Part shown: positions 23,552-36,501 of the stretch, one piece after another | Position numbering within the stretch: position 1 is the stretch's first letter | How the letters are laid out: each line of letters begins with the position of its first letter | From: Linum tenue | Taxonomy: Eukaryota; Streptophyta; Magnoliopsida; Malpighiales; Linaceae | Length of the DNA stretch: 64,000 nt | NCBI GenBank assembly: GCA_946122785.1 | Contig: CAMGYJ010000005.1 | Coordinates: 35,082,002-35,146,001, forward strand | Direction: 5' to 3' | Program-made: the position numbers and the translations under genes | The notes under the pieces: generated by a model | The model's input: the letters and a program-made list of their open reading frames with translations, nothing else | Databases searched by the model: none | What the model was told of the DNA's origin: nothing

Positions 23552-23568
23552 TAACACACCATGACTAG

Positions 23569-24024
23569 TGATGGCAATTTCAACCCGCCCCGCGGGTATT
23601 ACCCGACCTGACCCGCGATGGGGCGGGTATTACCCGACCCGCAGTAGCGTGGGGCGGGGGCATGGGTATCTACTTCCGACCCGCCCTGCCTCGCCCCTCC
23701 CCGTTCTAGACTCATTTTATCTCAATTTCTTACAATATCTATACATATTTCTCCTATTTTGACTTTTCTTCAACTAGTTAGAGTCAATCTTTCAACTTGT
23801 TAGGCTCAATTATTCATTCTATTATTAATATTTTTCATTCTTAAAGTGTTTTTCCCTACGTTTTATTGTAAAAAGTAAAATTTACTTGTATTTTTTTTAA
23901 CAACATGTAAGAGTGATGTAAGAGTGAATCGACCCGCCACGCCTCGTATCCGCGCGGGTTTTACCCGCCTCGACCCATAATAGCGTGGGACGAGGCATGA
24001 GAATTGACGTACCTTGCCCACCCT
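23569..24024. mobile_element. hAT-like MITE with TGATGGCAA end
   Basis: A 456-bp element, GC-rich at its ends (repeated ACCCGCCCCGCGGG-like blocks). It starts TGATGGCAA and ends TTGCCCACCCT. It is flanked by a perfect 8-bp direct repeat, ATGACTAG, at 23561-23568 and 24025-24032. No coding capacity. The left boundary lies about 18 bp right of the larger element that ends near 23551. Confidence 0.75.
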
Positions 24025-24032
24025 ATGACTAG

Positions 24033-24762
24033 CATAGTAGCATTGACATCAGAATCTGAAGGTAGGGATCTCTTCGAAAAAATGGACACTAGAATTACAA
24101 ACTTGAGCCCAACTTACTGTCCTTCTCTTCTTCTGCCTTCCAGGCTGGCCCTCTCTTCAGGCCCAATATAAACATTTCGCTAAGGAGCTCACTGAAAGGC
24201 CCGCAAATTTGATGGTTTCTTTTAGAAATCAAGTGCTTTGTAATTTGGTTCGACCTTCTTTTTTTTTTCTTTCCATTCTGGATTATCTATAAAAAAAATA
24301 ATGGAAATATTACATCCTTATTATCTCAAACCTGTCCTTAAGAGTTATGATAATTTGATAACTTGATAACGTATTTAAGAGTGATGAAACTCTCATCGTC
24401 CCAAAAATCCCTATTATTGATAATGTTCAAAAGGATATTTTGATTACTTTATTACTATAAATTAATTAATATTATCTCTATGATAGTAATTAGGGGGCAG
24501 GAGATTGCAAGTTGTTTGATCAAGGAAGCAAAGACCGCCAAAATGCAAGAGTTAATTAACACAGCGAGAGTTGGAGTGCCACAGGGAAATCCCATCAGAA
24601 AAAATCAATAATCCAAAACCAGTGTTTGAAGTAGACATACTAGCGTCACAGAAATGTCCTCATCTTGGAATCCATACACAGCATTCCTTGTTCCAATCAC
24701 ACAACAAAAACAGAGCCAAGAATCCACCCACAAATTCCCATTTCTGGTGTTGGGTCGAATCA
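24033..24762. other. Upstream region of PDR-B
   Basis: No gene. AT-rich, with no recognised transposon end. It includes the proximal promoter region of PDR-B. Confidence 0.4.
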
Positions 24763-24770
24763 TATATAAA
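24763..24770 (+). promoter_or_regulatory. TATA box of PDR-B
   Basis: TATATAAA lies 147 bp upstream of the PDR-B start codon. Transcription would begin about 30 bp downstream, leaving a leader of about 115 bases rich in CT, as in many plant genes. Position and consensus only; no expression evidence. Confidence 0.6.
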
Positions 24771-24909
24771 ACTCGGCCTACGGAATTAGATAATCAGAAG
24801 AAGAAGAAAAGGAAGAAAAGAAAGATTTTGTTTTGGGGGGCCTTCCTCTGTTTTCTTTACTTTCTTTCCTTCTCTCTCTCTGTTTCTCCATTTGTTGAGC
24901 TGGTCATCA

Positions 24910-27900
24910 ATGGCGGATTACGGTGGTGGACACCAGCGGGAAGCCAGCAAAGGAGCGAACAACTCTTCGATATGGAGCAGCGACACCAGCGCGGTGGGTG
25001 CCATGTCGATGATGGACGAGGACGACAAGAGGGCTCTTCGTCGAAGGAAGAGGAGGACCGCGTCGGTGTACAAAGGAGAGAAGGGAGAGCTGAGCCTCCA
25101 CAACCTTGGCTTGACTGAAAGGCGCGCTTTGATTGATAGCTTAGTCAAAGTCCCCGAGATTGACAATGAGAAGTTCTTGCACAAGTTGAAGAGCCGCATT
25201 GACAAGTACGTATAATGCCCTGCGGAACTGCATTTGATTCAATTATTTGGCATGATAAATGAAATATGTTCCAATTTTGGTTGCAGAGTGGGGATCGAAC
25301 TTCCGACAATCGAAATCCGGTTCCAGAACCTGACAGTGGAGGCAGAGGCTCTATCTGCGAGCAGAGCTCTGCCTACCATGTACAATTTTGTACTCAACAT
25401 AGTAGAGGTAAGAAAGCACCTATGTACTGATGAACAACTTGAATTTCAACATAATTAATGTTGTTGTTTTGATTTGAATGCTGGACTGATGATTGTTTGT
25501 ACGTTTCTCTTTGAGAAGGGGTTTTTGGGTGTCTTTCGTATCAGATCAAACAAGAAGATGAAACTTACAATCCTAAAAGGAGTGAGTGGAGTGATCAAAC
25601 CATCCAGAATCACACTGTTACTTGGTCCTCCAAGTTCCGGGAAGTCCACCTTCATGTTGGCACTGGCAGGCCAACTTGACCCCGATCTTAAGGTTCGTTT
25701 GAAAAAAGCCTAAAATTGGTCACTAAAAGTGATACAACCGGAAGGTCTTTGTATCTATTTTGTTGACATCTAATTATAGGTCTATTAATTACTACCAACA
25801 TTAATAAAATTCTTGAAATGGGTGCAGAGCTCAGGCAATGTAAGCTACAACGGTTTCCAAATTCATGAGTTCGTGCCACACAGGACGGCAGCTTATATAA
25901 GCCAACACGACAATCATATCTCAGAAATGACTGTGAGAGAGACTTTAGCCTTTTCTGCCCGATGCCAGGGCGTGGGGTTCCTAAGTGGTACGTATTTAAG
26001 TGGTTCATAAAATAAAAGTCAATGTATATGTTACAATATTAGTCTTGATGATTTAATGAGGTTCGTGGGGTTGTTGTACTATTATAGAGATGCTTGAAGA
26101 ATTGTTGAAGAGAGAAAAGGCTACCCACATTAAGCCTGATTCTGCTGTTGATGCCTTCATGAAGGTAATTAAACTGCCACTAATAGCTTTGAGCAATATA
26201 ATTGCTAGTAGAAGTTTGCATTTCTAAGTATATCAAAGTCACCAAATTAACATAATAATAATTATAATGTTGCATGTTATTTATTCGATTAGCCTGCTTA
26301 CAGAGGTTACTGCAATCATATGCTTACATCATTGGATCATATGTTACGCAATCCACAATCATTAGATGGAAATGGTGAAAATTTGCTTTCTCTCTTTCTT
26401 GTATTCTAGGCCGCGGCATTGGAGGGTCAGCAAGCTAGCGTGGTGACAGACTATGTTATAAAGGTAATCAAACAAGATTTAGATAAAAGACATCTTCTTA
26501 CAAGGGAAAATTTGACTTGATCGTTGAAGTCTCGCTTGCTCTTAATAAAATGTTCATTGATTTATGTAGATTTTGGGATTGGAAGAATGTGCTGACACCG
26601 TGGTTGGGAGTATAATGATGAGAGGAATCTCTGGAGGACAAAAGAAACGTCTTACAATTGGTAATCTATAAATCTTGCTCAAAAAGTCTTAGAGAAAACG
26701 TCTAAGTATGCATTTAAAAGAAAATTACTGACTAATCAAAGAGTACCAATAATTTTGCAGGTGAGATGCTTGTAGGACCTGCTAGAGCATTATTCATGGA
26801 TGAGATATCTAATGGACTTGACGCATCAACGACATATCAGATTGTAAACTCCATGAGACAATCAACTCATATCCTAAAAGGAACTACCATCATCTCCCTC
26901 CTCCAACCGCCACCTGAGAGTTATGAACTCTTTGACGACGTAATTCTCCTCTCTGATGGACACATTGTTTACCATGGACCTCGAGAGAACGCTCTCGACT
27001 TCTTCCAACACATGGGATTCAGGTGTCCAGAAAGAAAAAACGTACCCGATTTCTTGCAGGAAGTAAGAGAAGTTGATTTTTTAAGTCAGTACTAATAAAT
27101 ATCATTTCATTATTTTTTTGGAGTTAATACTTCACAAAAACATGATTTTCACTCTATAGGTGATTTCCAAGAATGACCAGAAACAATACTGGGCACGAAA
27201 AGATCAAGTTTACCATTACATTACAGTGAGGGAATTTGCAGAAGCATTCAAGTCATTCCATGTTGGAGAAGCAATGAGGCATGAGCTCTCTAAGCCATTT
27301 GATAAGAAAAAAGGCCATGCAGCTGCTTTGGCTTTCAGGAGATATGGAATTCCAGAAATGCAGTTGCTAAAGGCTTGCCTTTCTAGAGAGTTCCTACTCA
27401 TGAAGAAGAATTCCTTTGTCTTCATTTTTAAGATCGTTCAAGTGAGTAAATACATTCTTATGTAATAATGCTTACCTAATGTTGTTTCCACCCTCTATTA
27501 ATGAAATGGCGTATTCAACATTTTGTTGATCTGCAGCTTACAGTGATGGCACTAGTTCTCATGACTCTGTTCTTGAAGACTCAAATGCATAGAGAGACTG
27601 TAATCGATGGAGTGATTTACATGGGTGCATTGTTCTTCATCGTAAGTATGATAATCTTCAATGGAATGGCTGATCTATCCATGACGGTCGCCAAGCTTCC
27701 TGTGTTCTATAAGCAACGAAACTTTGGGTTCTACCCTTCATGGGCATACTCCCTTCCTTCAAGCTTCCTTCAAATACCAACCACTCTTGTGGAAGTTGCA
27801 GTATGGGTTTCCATTACTTATTTCATGATCGGGTTTGATCCTGAGCTTTCGAGGTATGCATATTTTTAAGATCCTTGGATCACCATTAAAATTTTATTCA

Positions 27901-30900
27901 CAAACAACTAACATCGGTGCATAAATTTTCAGGTTCCTTAAGCAATACTTCTTGCTTGTACTTGTTGGCCAGATGTCGGGTTCGTTGTTTCGCTTCCTCG
28001 CAGCTATTGGACGGAACGTGATCGTCGCTAGCACCCTCAGCTCTTTCATACTTCTAGTGCTTATGACACTAAGTGGCTTTGTCCTATCTAGAGATAAAAT
28101 CAACAAGTTTTGGATATGGGGTTATTGGATCTCACCTTTCATGTACGCTGACAATGCCATCCTAGCTAATGAGTTCCTTGGAGATAATTGGCAGCAAGTA
28201 TGTATTTGCTCTTCTAATAAACTGGTTTAGTCATATTTACTCTCTTATGGTCTCAATTTTTATTAACTTTCTTTATTTCAACAGGTCGCTCCCTTAAGCA
28301 CAGAGCCATTAGGAACCCAAGTTCTAAAATTCCGCGGCTTCTTCACAGATCCTAATTGGTACTGGATAGGAATTGGGGCATTGTTTGGGTTCACCATATT
28401 GTTCAACATTCTTTTCGCCCTAGCCCTAACGTTTCTCGATCGTGAGTGGTGTCAATGATTCCCTTTATTAAGCATCATGCTTCAAGAAAACCCCGTATTT
28501 TCATGGCATAACATATCACAATGCAATTTTATTTCCAAATTGCAGCATTTGACAAGCCTCAAGCATTGATTTCTGAAGACTCTGAGAATGATGAAGCTAT
28601 TGAACTGAATAGAGCTCGTTCTTTATCACTTCAAGGAAGTTTTGGTGCAATGCATGACGGTGAGAAATTAGTACTTCCTTATGGATGGTTAATCAACTAT
28701 GCATCATAGTGGGTCCAACATTCGTTTAATCTCTTAGTTTCTCTCGATGGACAATGCAGAGAGTGACAATGAATCAAGCTCAAGCGATTCATGTCCAGGT
28801 TTGGAGATCACTCCTGGTAGCAATAACTGCAAAAAGAAAGGAATGGTTCTTCCTTTTGTACCGTATTCTGTCACATTTGATGAAATAACTTATGCTGTGG
28901 ATGCTCCTCAGGTGAAAAACAATATGCAAAAGCTTGTTTGTCCTATGTTGATTTCATATATGATCTTAAGTTACAAAAAAAAAAGACGATAACTAAAACT
29001 TTTTTTTGTTGCAGCATATGATAGAGAAAGGTGTTGTTAAAGATAAATTGTATCTTCTTAAAGGAATAAGTGGAGCCTTTAGGCCTGGAGTACTAACAGC
29101 TTTAATGGGAGTTACTGGTGCTGGAAAAACCACACTAATGGATGTGCTTGCCGGTAGAAAAACTCATGGATATACTCAAGGGAACATCACCATTTCCGGA
29201 TTTCCCAAAAAGCAAGAGACATTTGCCAGGATATCAGGATATTGTGAGCAGAATGACATCCATTCTCCATTTGTTACTGTTCATGAATCATTGCTCTATT
29301 CAGCATGGCTTCGTTTACCGACCGAGGTTAATAGGCAAACTAGAAAGGTGCGTGTCATTTTTATCCAATGTATGTTTAGAGCATTAACTTGATAATATCT
29401 GATAAATTTGTGCTTAAAATATTCGTTGCAGATGTTTGTTGAAGAAGTTATGGCACTAGTGGAGCTTGATAGTTTGAGAGACTCGATAGTTGGGTTGCCC
29501 GGTGTAAATGGTCTATCTATTGAGCAACGTAAGAGATTAACCATTGCAGTTGAATTAGTGGCAAACCCCTCCATTATTTTCATGGATGAGCCAACATCAG
29601 GTTTAGATGCCAGAGCTGCTGCAATCGTTATGAGAACGGTAAGGAACACTGTTGATACTGGACGGACAGTGGTTTGCACCATCCATCAGCCAAGTATTGA
29701 TATCTTTGAGTCTTTTGACGAGGTAGGTGATTCGTATTATTACCATAAAAAAGTTCACTCTCCCATGTGGCAACCCTTAACATGGTATTGTTAATTTCTT
29801 GTTGTTGAACCAATAGCTTTTCCTCCTGAAGCGTGGTGGGCAAGAAATCTATGTCGGGCCATTAGGGAAAGATTCTTGCCATTTGATCAATTATTTTGAG
29901 GTAATTGAGAAAAAGGTTATCTTCTTTAAGATCTAACCTATTCTTTTCAAAGTATATTTGAACTTCTCAATATTGTTGTTGATTGAACAGAAAATTGAGG
30001 GAGTTACTAAGATCAAAGATGGTTACAACCCTGCAACTTGGATGATGGAAGTATCCACACCTGGACAAGAGGTTACTCTAGGAGTTGATTTTGCTGCTCT
30101 ATACAAGAGATCAGACCTCTACAAGTATGCATTATTCATACTTCACACCATTAAATTAGTTAAGGTTCCTTAATAGAAAAATTAATGAATTATATGTTGC
30201 TTTGTGTATTTTAGGAGAAACAAGGCCATGATCAAGGATTTAAGCAAACCCACAATTGGATCTAAGGACCTGCACTTTGCAACCCAATACTCTAGATCAC
30301 TATTCACTCAGTGTCTAGCTTGCCTATGGAAGTTCCATTGGTCATATTTGCGAAACCAACCGTACACCGGAGTTCGCTTTCTCTTCACAACAATCATAGC
30401 TTTGCTTTTTGGAGGCATGTTTTGGGATCTTGGTGGCAAAATGTGAGTACTGAACAAACCATGCTTGTTCTTTTTTTCACTTACAAATGGGTTTCAAAAT
30501 CTCATCACTAAGAAATGTCTTAAAAATCAATATACAGGAAGAATGAACAAGATCTCTTCAATGCAATTGGTTCAATGTTCACTGCCGTTTTCTCAATTGG
30601 GATCCAAAATGCATCAGCAGTGCAACCTGTTGTGGATATTGAAAGAACAGTTTTCTATAGAGAAAGAGCTGCTGGAATGTATGCGGCTTTCCCTTATGCT
30701 GTTGCGCATGTAAGGATATTCAAACCTAGATTACCTTAGAGCCGTTTATGTTAAGTACAATTATTCATTTTTGTGGGTTTCTTGCTTCGCAGGTTTTGAT
30801 TGAACTTCCATACATTCTTTTCCAATGCATTGTCTACAGCTGCATGGTCTACACAATGATAGGTTTTGAGTTTACAGTGATTAAATGCTTCTGGTTCTTT

Positions 30901-31441
30901 TTCTTTATGTACTTCACACTACTCTACTTCACATTTTACGGCATGATGGCTGTCTCGTTCACTCCAAACCAACATATTGGCTATATTGTCTCTACTGCGT
31001 TCTATGGGCTCTGGAACATCTTTGCTGGATTCATCATCCCACGTCCTGTAAGTAACTCTCATATAAGTTTTATACTTGGCCATCTACCAACAAATCGAAT
31101 TATTAATTAGAATGATCTAGTTGATGAGAGGATATCAGATAAATGTCTCGCAACACATCAAATAATATAAATTTGTTTTACAGAGGGCACCCATTTGGTG
31201 GAGATGGTACTACTACGCATGCCCGGTTTCATGGACATTGTATGGATTTGTGGCATCACAATATGGAGATGTGCAGGACATTCTTCTTAGTGGATTGACA
31301 GTTGAGGCATTTGTGAAGCTCTACTTTGGGTTTGAACATGACATGGTACCGATTGTTGGTGTGGTGGTTGTCGGGTTTGGCGTTATGTTCATACTTATTT
31401 TTGCCACTTGTATTATGATGCTCAATTTTCAGAAGAGGTGA
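24910..31441 (+). CDS. PDR-type ABCG transporter, complete (PDR-B)
   Basis: Full-size plant PDR transporter, predicted in the plasma membrane. Exons: 24910-25205, 25287-25407, 25516-25692, 25828-25987, 26088-26164, 26410-26463, 26570-26660, 26761-27062, 27160-27441, 27537-27853, 27933-28197, 28285-28441, 28546-28659, 28760-28911, 29015-29347, 29432-29722, 29817-29900, 29991-30124, 30215-30442, 30538-30709, 30793-31047 and 31184-31441. They sum to 4320 bases in phase, 1439 residues. First ATPase domain: Walker [10 protein letters not shown] (about 176), signature SGGQ (about 316), Walker B ALFMDE (about 339). Second: Walker [10 protein letters not shown] (about 887), degenerate signature [16 protein letters not shown] (about 988), Walker [11 protein letters not shown] (about 1018). 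Each is followed by a membrane domain, and the protein ends LNFQKR. MADYGGG was chosen as start because the upstream codons are not ATG. Exon 3 could start 3 bases later. The substrate is unknown. Confidence 0.95.
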
Positions 31442-31743
31442 TGGGGGAGGCAGATGCTCATTTTCTCTTTTTCATGTTTTATTATTTCCCATTTATTTTT
31501 TGGTAGTGAAGTTCGGTGTGAGAATTTCACTAATGTATGATCAAAATCTTGATTATATTATTGATGATTCATTTATCGCAATTTCTTTGTAAGTTTTGTT
31601 TGTGTGATGGGGCAAAAAAGGAACACTCAAACGAGTAATTAAAAGGCAAGGAAAATGAACATCTTGTTTATCATTCAAAGACATTTCTATTTTTCATTCT
31701 CCATTTCATTCATTAATTTGCATGTGTTCTCTTATTATTATTA
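31442..31743. other. 3' flank of PDR-B, shared with PDR-C
   Basis: Probable 3' untranslated region and downstream flank. It aligns, with scattered changes, to the reverse complement of 61697-62005 behind PDR-C. Similarity stops in a TTA-repeat at about 31732-31743. Confidence 0.7.
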
Positions 31744-31811
31744 GTATATATAAAGGCCAAGTTTGCTTAGGGAGTCTAGTGAGATGCGACAAAGTTTACC
31801 ATATGTCCTAT

Positions 31812-33790
31812 CACTACAACAAATTTGGCCTATTATAACAAGACAGTTTTGTCATATTAGATACTCATTTTTTCATATTAGGTATGATATGACAAAAGGT
31901 GTTGTCACAAAGGTTTTTCATTTTATCGCTGTCAGGATAGGTCAAATGTGAAAAAAATTTAAAACAAGGTTGTCATATTTGCTTTCAGTATAGTTGAGGT
32001 TTTAGGTAGTCTATTGTGACAAACAGAGATGTTATGACGACATATTTTTCCAGCTCAAACTAATGATCTAGTTGGCTGGGTGAACCTAATGACAATAATC
32101 TTCAGAGCTGGAAGCTTATACATAGCTAAACAAAAACAACATAAACCAGAAATCTCAGTAACAATGCAAAATGAAACCACCTTCTGGGCTGAGAAACAAA
32201 TACACCAGAACGAAAACAACATAACAGTTCCAGATAACAAAACCTGATAATCAATGTCCATCTTCCCCGTCTTAGGCTGTTTGCACTCTCGTTGCTTCTG
32301 TTTCAACTTTCTAACATTCTCTTTCTTGGTATATGCCTGCATAGAGTGAAAAAATTAAAGCAGTAAATTGGAAGAAGGAAGTTTAAATTCCATCAAAGCA
32401 AAAAAAAATCCCTTATTTGTTCAGTTTCAAAGCCTAGAAGGCCCTAAGATCTGAAATTTCAATCCCAATTTCACAATCGATGCATGAAATTGATGCTAAC
32501 CAACCCAAACTTCAGAAATAGGATGAAAATGCAACGGGATTGTTGAACTGCTCACTAGTGCCGATGACAATTTGGCGGCGAAGTGAAAAAGAAGTGAAGC
32601 GGATGTGCGGTTCCCCTTCGAGCCCTAAAGCTCCACCGTAAATTTTCTCATTCGATTCACTAAAATCCATCTTCGAAAGTTGTTGTAGCTTTCCAATCTA
32701 TGAAGGGATTAAACCATGGTTACCATCGAGAAGCAACTCCTGAACACCACCCACCCTCCTCCACCTCCTCCTCTGCTGGCTGCTCGTTTTCAAGGCCGCC
32801 CTCGACTCCACCGGCGCCGCCATCCCCATCTCGATCCCCAACTCGATCAATGTCCTGCTCTTGTCTCTATACAACATAGTCAACTACGCCATGCTTCAGC
32901 GCAATGCTCCTTCACATCTGCTATCCCGTGCTTGATGGCGAAGTCCGTATCAGAGGCGAAAAACAAGAGGCAGAAAAATGAAACGCCTGCCAGTGTGCTG
33001 GAGGTGGCACTGTAGTACCAGAGGTGATCCATGGTGGATTGAGCCATTTTTTTGTTTTGTTTTTCAAGGGCTATGATTTTGCTTTTCGATCTGTCGCGAT
33101 TTAGAGTAGAGGTAGATGGAACCGACATATATTCCATTAGGGTTTCAAGGGTTTAAGCAACGACAACCATTGGATGAATTCTAATTATACGGCTCACAGT
33201 CCGTAGGATGGACATTGGGTGCCAACTGCTTTTATTTTTTGGGTTAAATTAAATCAATTTATATTGTCCTTCGCTCAGTGGAAGAAGAAGCAGGGAAGGC
33301 TGGAAAAAGCCCCAAGTTTAGTTGAAAGCCTTCGATTGATGGAGGAATCGATGCAAGAGGGAGGGGAAGGAACAAGAGTAAGGTTTTTTTATTGTTGTTA
33401 TTTTTTTAATAAAAAAATATGCCAAAATTGATATGAATCTATGTGCCACCATTAATTTATTGATTTTTAGCCATGTCAACATGGATTGGCCACGTCATAG
33501 TCAACTAGCAGTTGACCGAACGGAAAGTTAACGATTTCGTTATTAAATTGTTTTCGAAAAGATTTGGCTATTATTTTGTTTAAAACAAAAGGTTTGGCTA
33601 TTATATTGCATTTACTCTGTTTTTATAGGTAGAAGAGGCGGGTATGTTTTTTTTTTTATGAATCAGATATCTTTCATTTCATCAAAAGTGGCACTAGCAA
33701 CATCCTTGCTAGTTAGGAAATAAAAACCCATAGACCTTCACCTGTATATATGCACGTTTCCTTAAGGGGTCTCGTGAAATGCTAATATAT
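31812..33790. mobile_element. Insertion with a CACTA-like left end, right end unclear
   Basis: CACTACAACAAATTTGG begins near 31814 and resembles the terminus of plant CACTA (CMC) elements. The 65 bp before it (about 31747-31812, ATATATAAAGGCC...GTCCTAT) recurs at about 33786-33853, so the intervening 2 kb looks like inserted or duplicated material. No matching right-hand TTGTAGTG terminus was found. The interval holds GC-rich gene-like frames on the minus strand (32698-33137). Confidence 0.4.
32698..33137 (-). pseudogene. Unidentified gene fragment, possibly carried by a transposon
   Basis: On the minus strand, a GC-richer stretch encodes MAQSTMDHLWYYSATSS then a hydrophobic helix (TLAGVSFFCLLFFA) and ADVKEHCAEAW. 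In another frame it continues to an arginine-rich segment. It looks like the 5' exon of a small membrane protein, but I do not recognise the family. The frame change and the repeat-rich surroundings suggest a captured or decayed fragment rather than a working gene. Confidence 0.3.
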
Positions 33791-33935
33791 ATAAAGGCCA
33801 AGTTCGCTTAAGGGGTCTGATGAGATGCGACAAAGTTTACCATATTGTCCTATGCACATTTGCTTAAGGGGTCTGCTGGAATGCGACAAGTAATGAATTA
33901 GGGGTTTAGTGAAATGTGACATGGTGAATTTTAAG
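33755..33935. repeat. Degenerate GCTTAAGGGGTCT repeat cluster
   Basis: Four imperfect copies of a unit of about 30 bases (TTAAGGGGTCT then a short spacer, then GAAATGCGACA-like) lie here. A fifth is at about 31765-31800, next to the CACTA-like end. No coding role is seen. Confidence 0.5.
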
Positions 33936-34094
33936 GTTTCTACACAGGTTTTTTCTGTTATCCATTCGATTTTATGTTTAACCGATAGTCCACTTACCCA
34001 GGATTTGCTTGATGCCTAACCAAGTATTGATCTCCCTTCTTCCCTTTTGATAAACCCTTATTGATGGATCGATTCATAGTCAGTGAGTAGTGAT

Positions 34095-34480
34095 GTCAAT
34101 GGGGCGGGTCGAGGCGAGTCGACCAATTCTTATAGGTTATTTGAAAAAAGAACTTCGATAGTTAACTCTTTTACGAGAATACCTAGAGAAAACACTTCAT
34201 AAATTAATGATAAATATACTAGAAGGAATACGTGAGTTTAAATAGTTGAAAGATGGAGCCCTAAAATTACATGGGATGAAAATATGGTTTTAGAAAGGTC
34301 AAAATAGGAGAAACACATGTAACTATTTATGCAAATTATGATAGAATAGGTCAAGAATGAGCGGGGTAGGTCATAAACAATACCCATGCCCTATCCCCGC
34401 TACATCAAGTCAAGTAATACCTGCCTGAAATAGGTTGAGACATGTTGGGTAGAGCGGGTCAGATAAAAAATTGTCATCAC
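34095..34480. mobile_element. Probable hAT-like MITE with GTGATGTCAAT ends
   Basis: About 385 bp from GTGATGTCAATGGGGCGGG to ATTGTCATCAC, forming imperfect inverted ends with GGGGCGGG/GCGGGTCAG next to them. It resembles the GATGGCAA elements at 12739 and 23569. No exact target duplication was found, so the boundaries are approximate. Confidence 0.45.
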
Positions 34481-35700
34481 GAACGACATGTAGGACTTTG
34501 TACACTCTTCTTTTCTCCCTTGCATTCCTCTCTTCTTCATCCTTCCCTTCCTAATAGATTGTTGGTCGACGTTGATGCAAAGATCCTTTGTTGCATCCAT
34601 CTCTTTCGTCAGGGCCGCTCGCATTCACTCGGAGTTGTCATCGATCTAAGTTATAGTGGATAGAACACTTTTCGGTCAGTTTTATCCCTAAGATTAAAAC
34701 CAAAAGCTTTATGATTTTGAGTTCTAAGTTCCTGAGTACGATTATGTGTGACAAATTTAGTTATACTCCACAACACCCTAAAATTATTACTACTTAAATC
34801 GATAAGTTTCTCAGGGTTGAGTGTTTTATTATTTGTGACTTATTGAGTATTTAATCATAGGATTGAACTAATTTAAAATTTATATTATAAGGTAATTATG
34901 ATAAAATGGGTCAAGAATGGATAGGGCAGGTCGCAAGGAAGTTTGGTACAATTTTAACTAAAACCTTATCACATTCTATTTAGAGGCAAACATAAGTGAG
35001 GGGGAGTGTGGCAAGCGACACTCCTCTGCCGAGATTTTGGTGAACAACCATGTTTTTTCATTAAAATTTTAAAACTAGTATTTCAGACACAACCAAAAAA
35101 GATTTAGTTGACATATTTGTTGTAATTGCAAGTTGTAAGATGATTTTTTTCTTCTATTAAGTTAATCAAGAATGATCTTCGACATTGGTCAATCTATCAC
35201 TGATTGTTTGGTTGCATATATTGAGAGACATTGGAGTTGCAAAATAACATGAATGCATTTCACAAATATTTTATAATATAAAAATTTGATGTGACTCCCT
35301 ATGAAAAATGATGAAATGGTATACTCTATAAATGAGACTTTATTTATTATTTATTTTTATCGACTAATACACCTCTTTTAAAATTATGGTTAGGCCATTA
35401 ATTCTATTGATTTGTGACTTCTGTGTTAAGAATATTTAGGAAAATGTATATAAATGAATAATGATGATATAACATAGTTAATAATTCAATAAATATTTAG
35501 CTCCAACCCTTGTTAGATTTGAAAGTCCAATGTTGGGGGCGAAGCCTCGTTGGTGTCGAATTTGATTGCAGGTGATGCCTAGATTTAGTAGGACCCGCTG
35601 TCACAAAGTGGCACGTGGGACTGAGGTTCCTGAGTAATTAAAAAAATCTTTCCTTTCTCCTATTTTTAATGATTTTATTCTTGCTTCCAAAAAACCAATA
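34481..35700. other. Intergenic, nothing recognised
   Basis: No recognisable gene or transposon boundary, apart from a 35-bp stretch at about 35583-35617 that is similar to 20896-20945. AT-rich. Confidence 0.4.
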
Positions 35701-36482
35701 CTGGAATTAAAAAAAATGATACAATATATACCTAACGGGAACAGAAACGGTATCAGGAGTCTGTTTCCTGGTTGGAAACCCACTTTGCCATATTTAATGC
35801 CACCTTCCCGACATGCTCCTCTGCACATTCAAAATAAGATCGAGAGGTCGACAACATTGGAGGTGGAGAACAACTTTTCCCCAAGGCGGCATCTGAAATA
35901 CGGTATGTTGATGGAGGAGAGGGATGTACCACCTGCGTGGATCCCTCGCCTAGCCTCCTCTTCGACTGCTTTTCATGTGTCTTTACCCCTGCCACGATTT
36001 CATTCTGTAACGAAACCTGAGCATAGCTTTCGGTCGGCTGTACCCTTACAGGGGAGATGGATTTCTAATCCCCTAAGTGTTTTGCAGGGTTAGACCATGG
36101 CAAAAGTAACGAACGACCAAGTGGTTCAGTTCTCGCTTGAGGAGGTTCAGCCTGCGAAATATCGCAGCTCTCGGTCCTTGCTGGGGAGGCTCTTCTCGGA
36201 TGAGCACTTCACGCCAACTGAGATACGAGATGCCCTAAATGGACCGTCCGTGGTAAGGGAAGGGCCACATCCAAGTTTATGAAACTAGGCATGGCCTGCA
36301 TGAGTACATCCTACCCAATGAGGCGGCAAGAGATTGGGTCCTGTCACGAACGTCGTGGGTAGTTAAGGATAGAGTCCTTCCCCTGTGATAGTGGACTCCA
36401 AGCATCAATAAAAAAATATTTGATGATCTTGCTATAGTCCTGTTTCGCATCCAATTATGGGATGTGATGGAGGAGTGTTGAA

Positions 36483-36501
36483 CCCCCCCCCCCCCCCCCC
36501 C
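36483..36501. repeat. Poly(C) run of 19
   Basis: An uninterrupted run of 19 C within the ORF1 region of the LINE. It shifts the reading frame between the DUF4283-like and zinc-knuckle parts, so its length affects how the relic translates. Confidence 0.8.
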
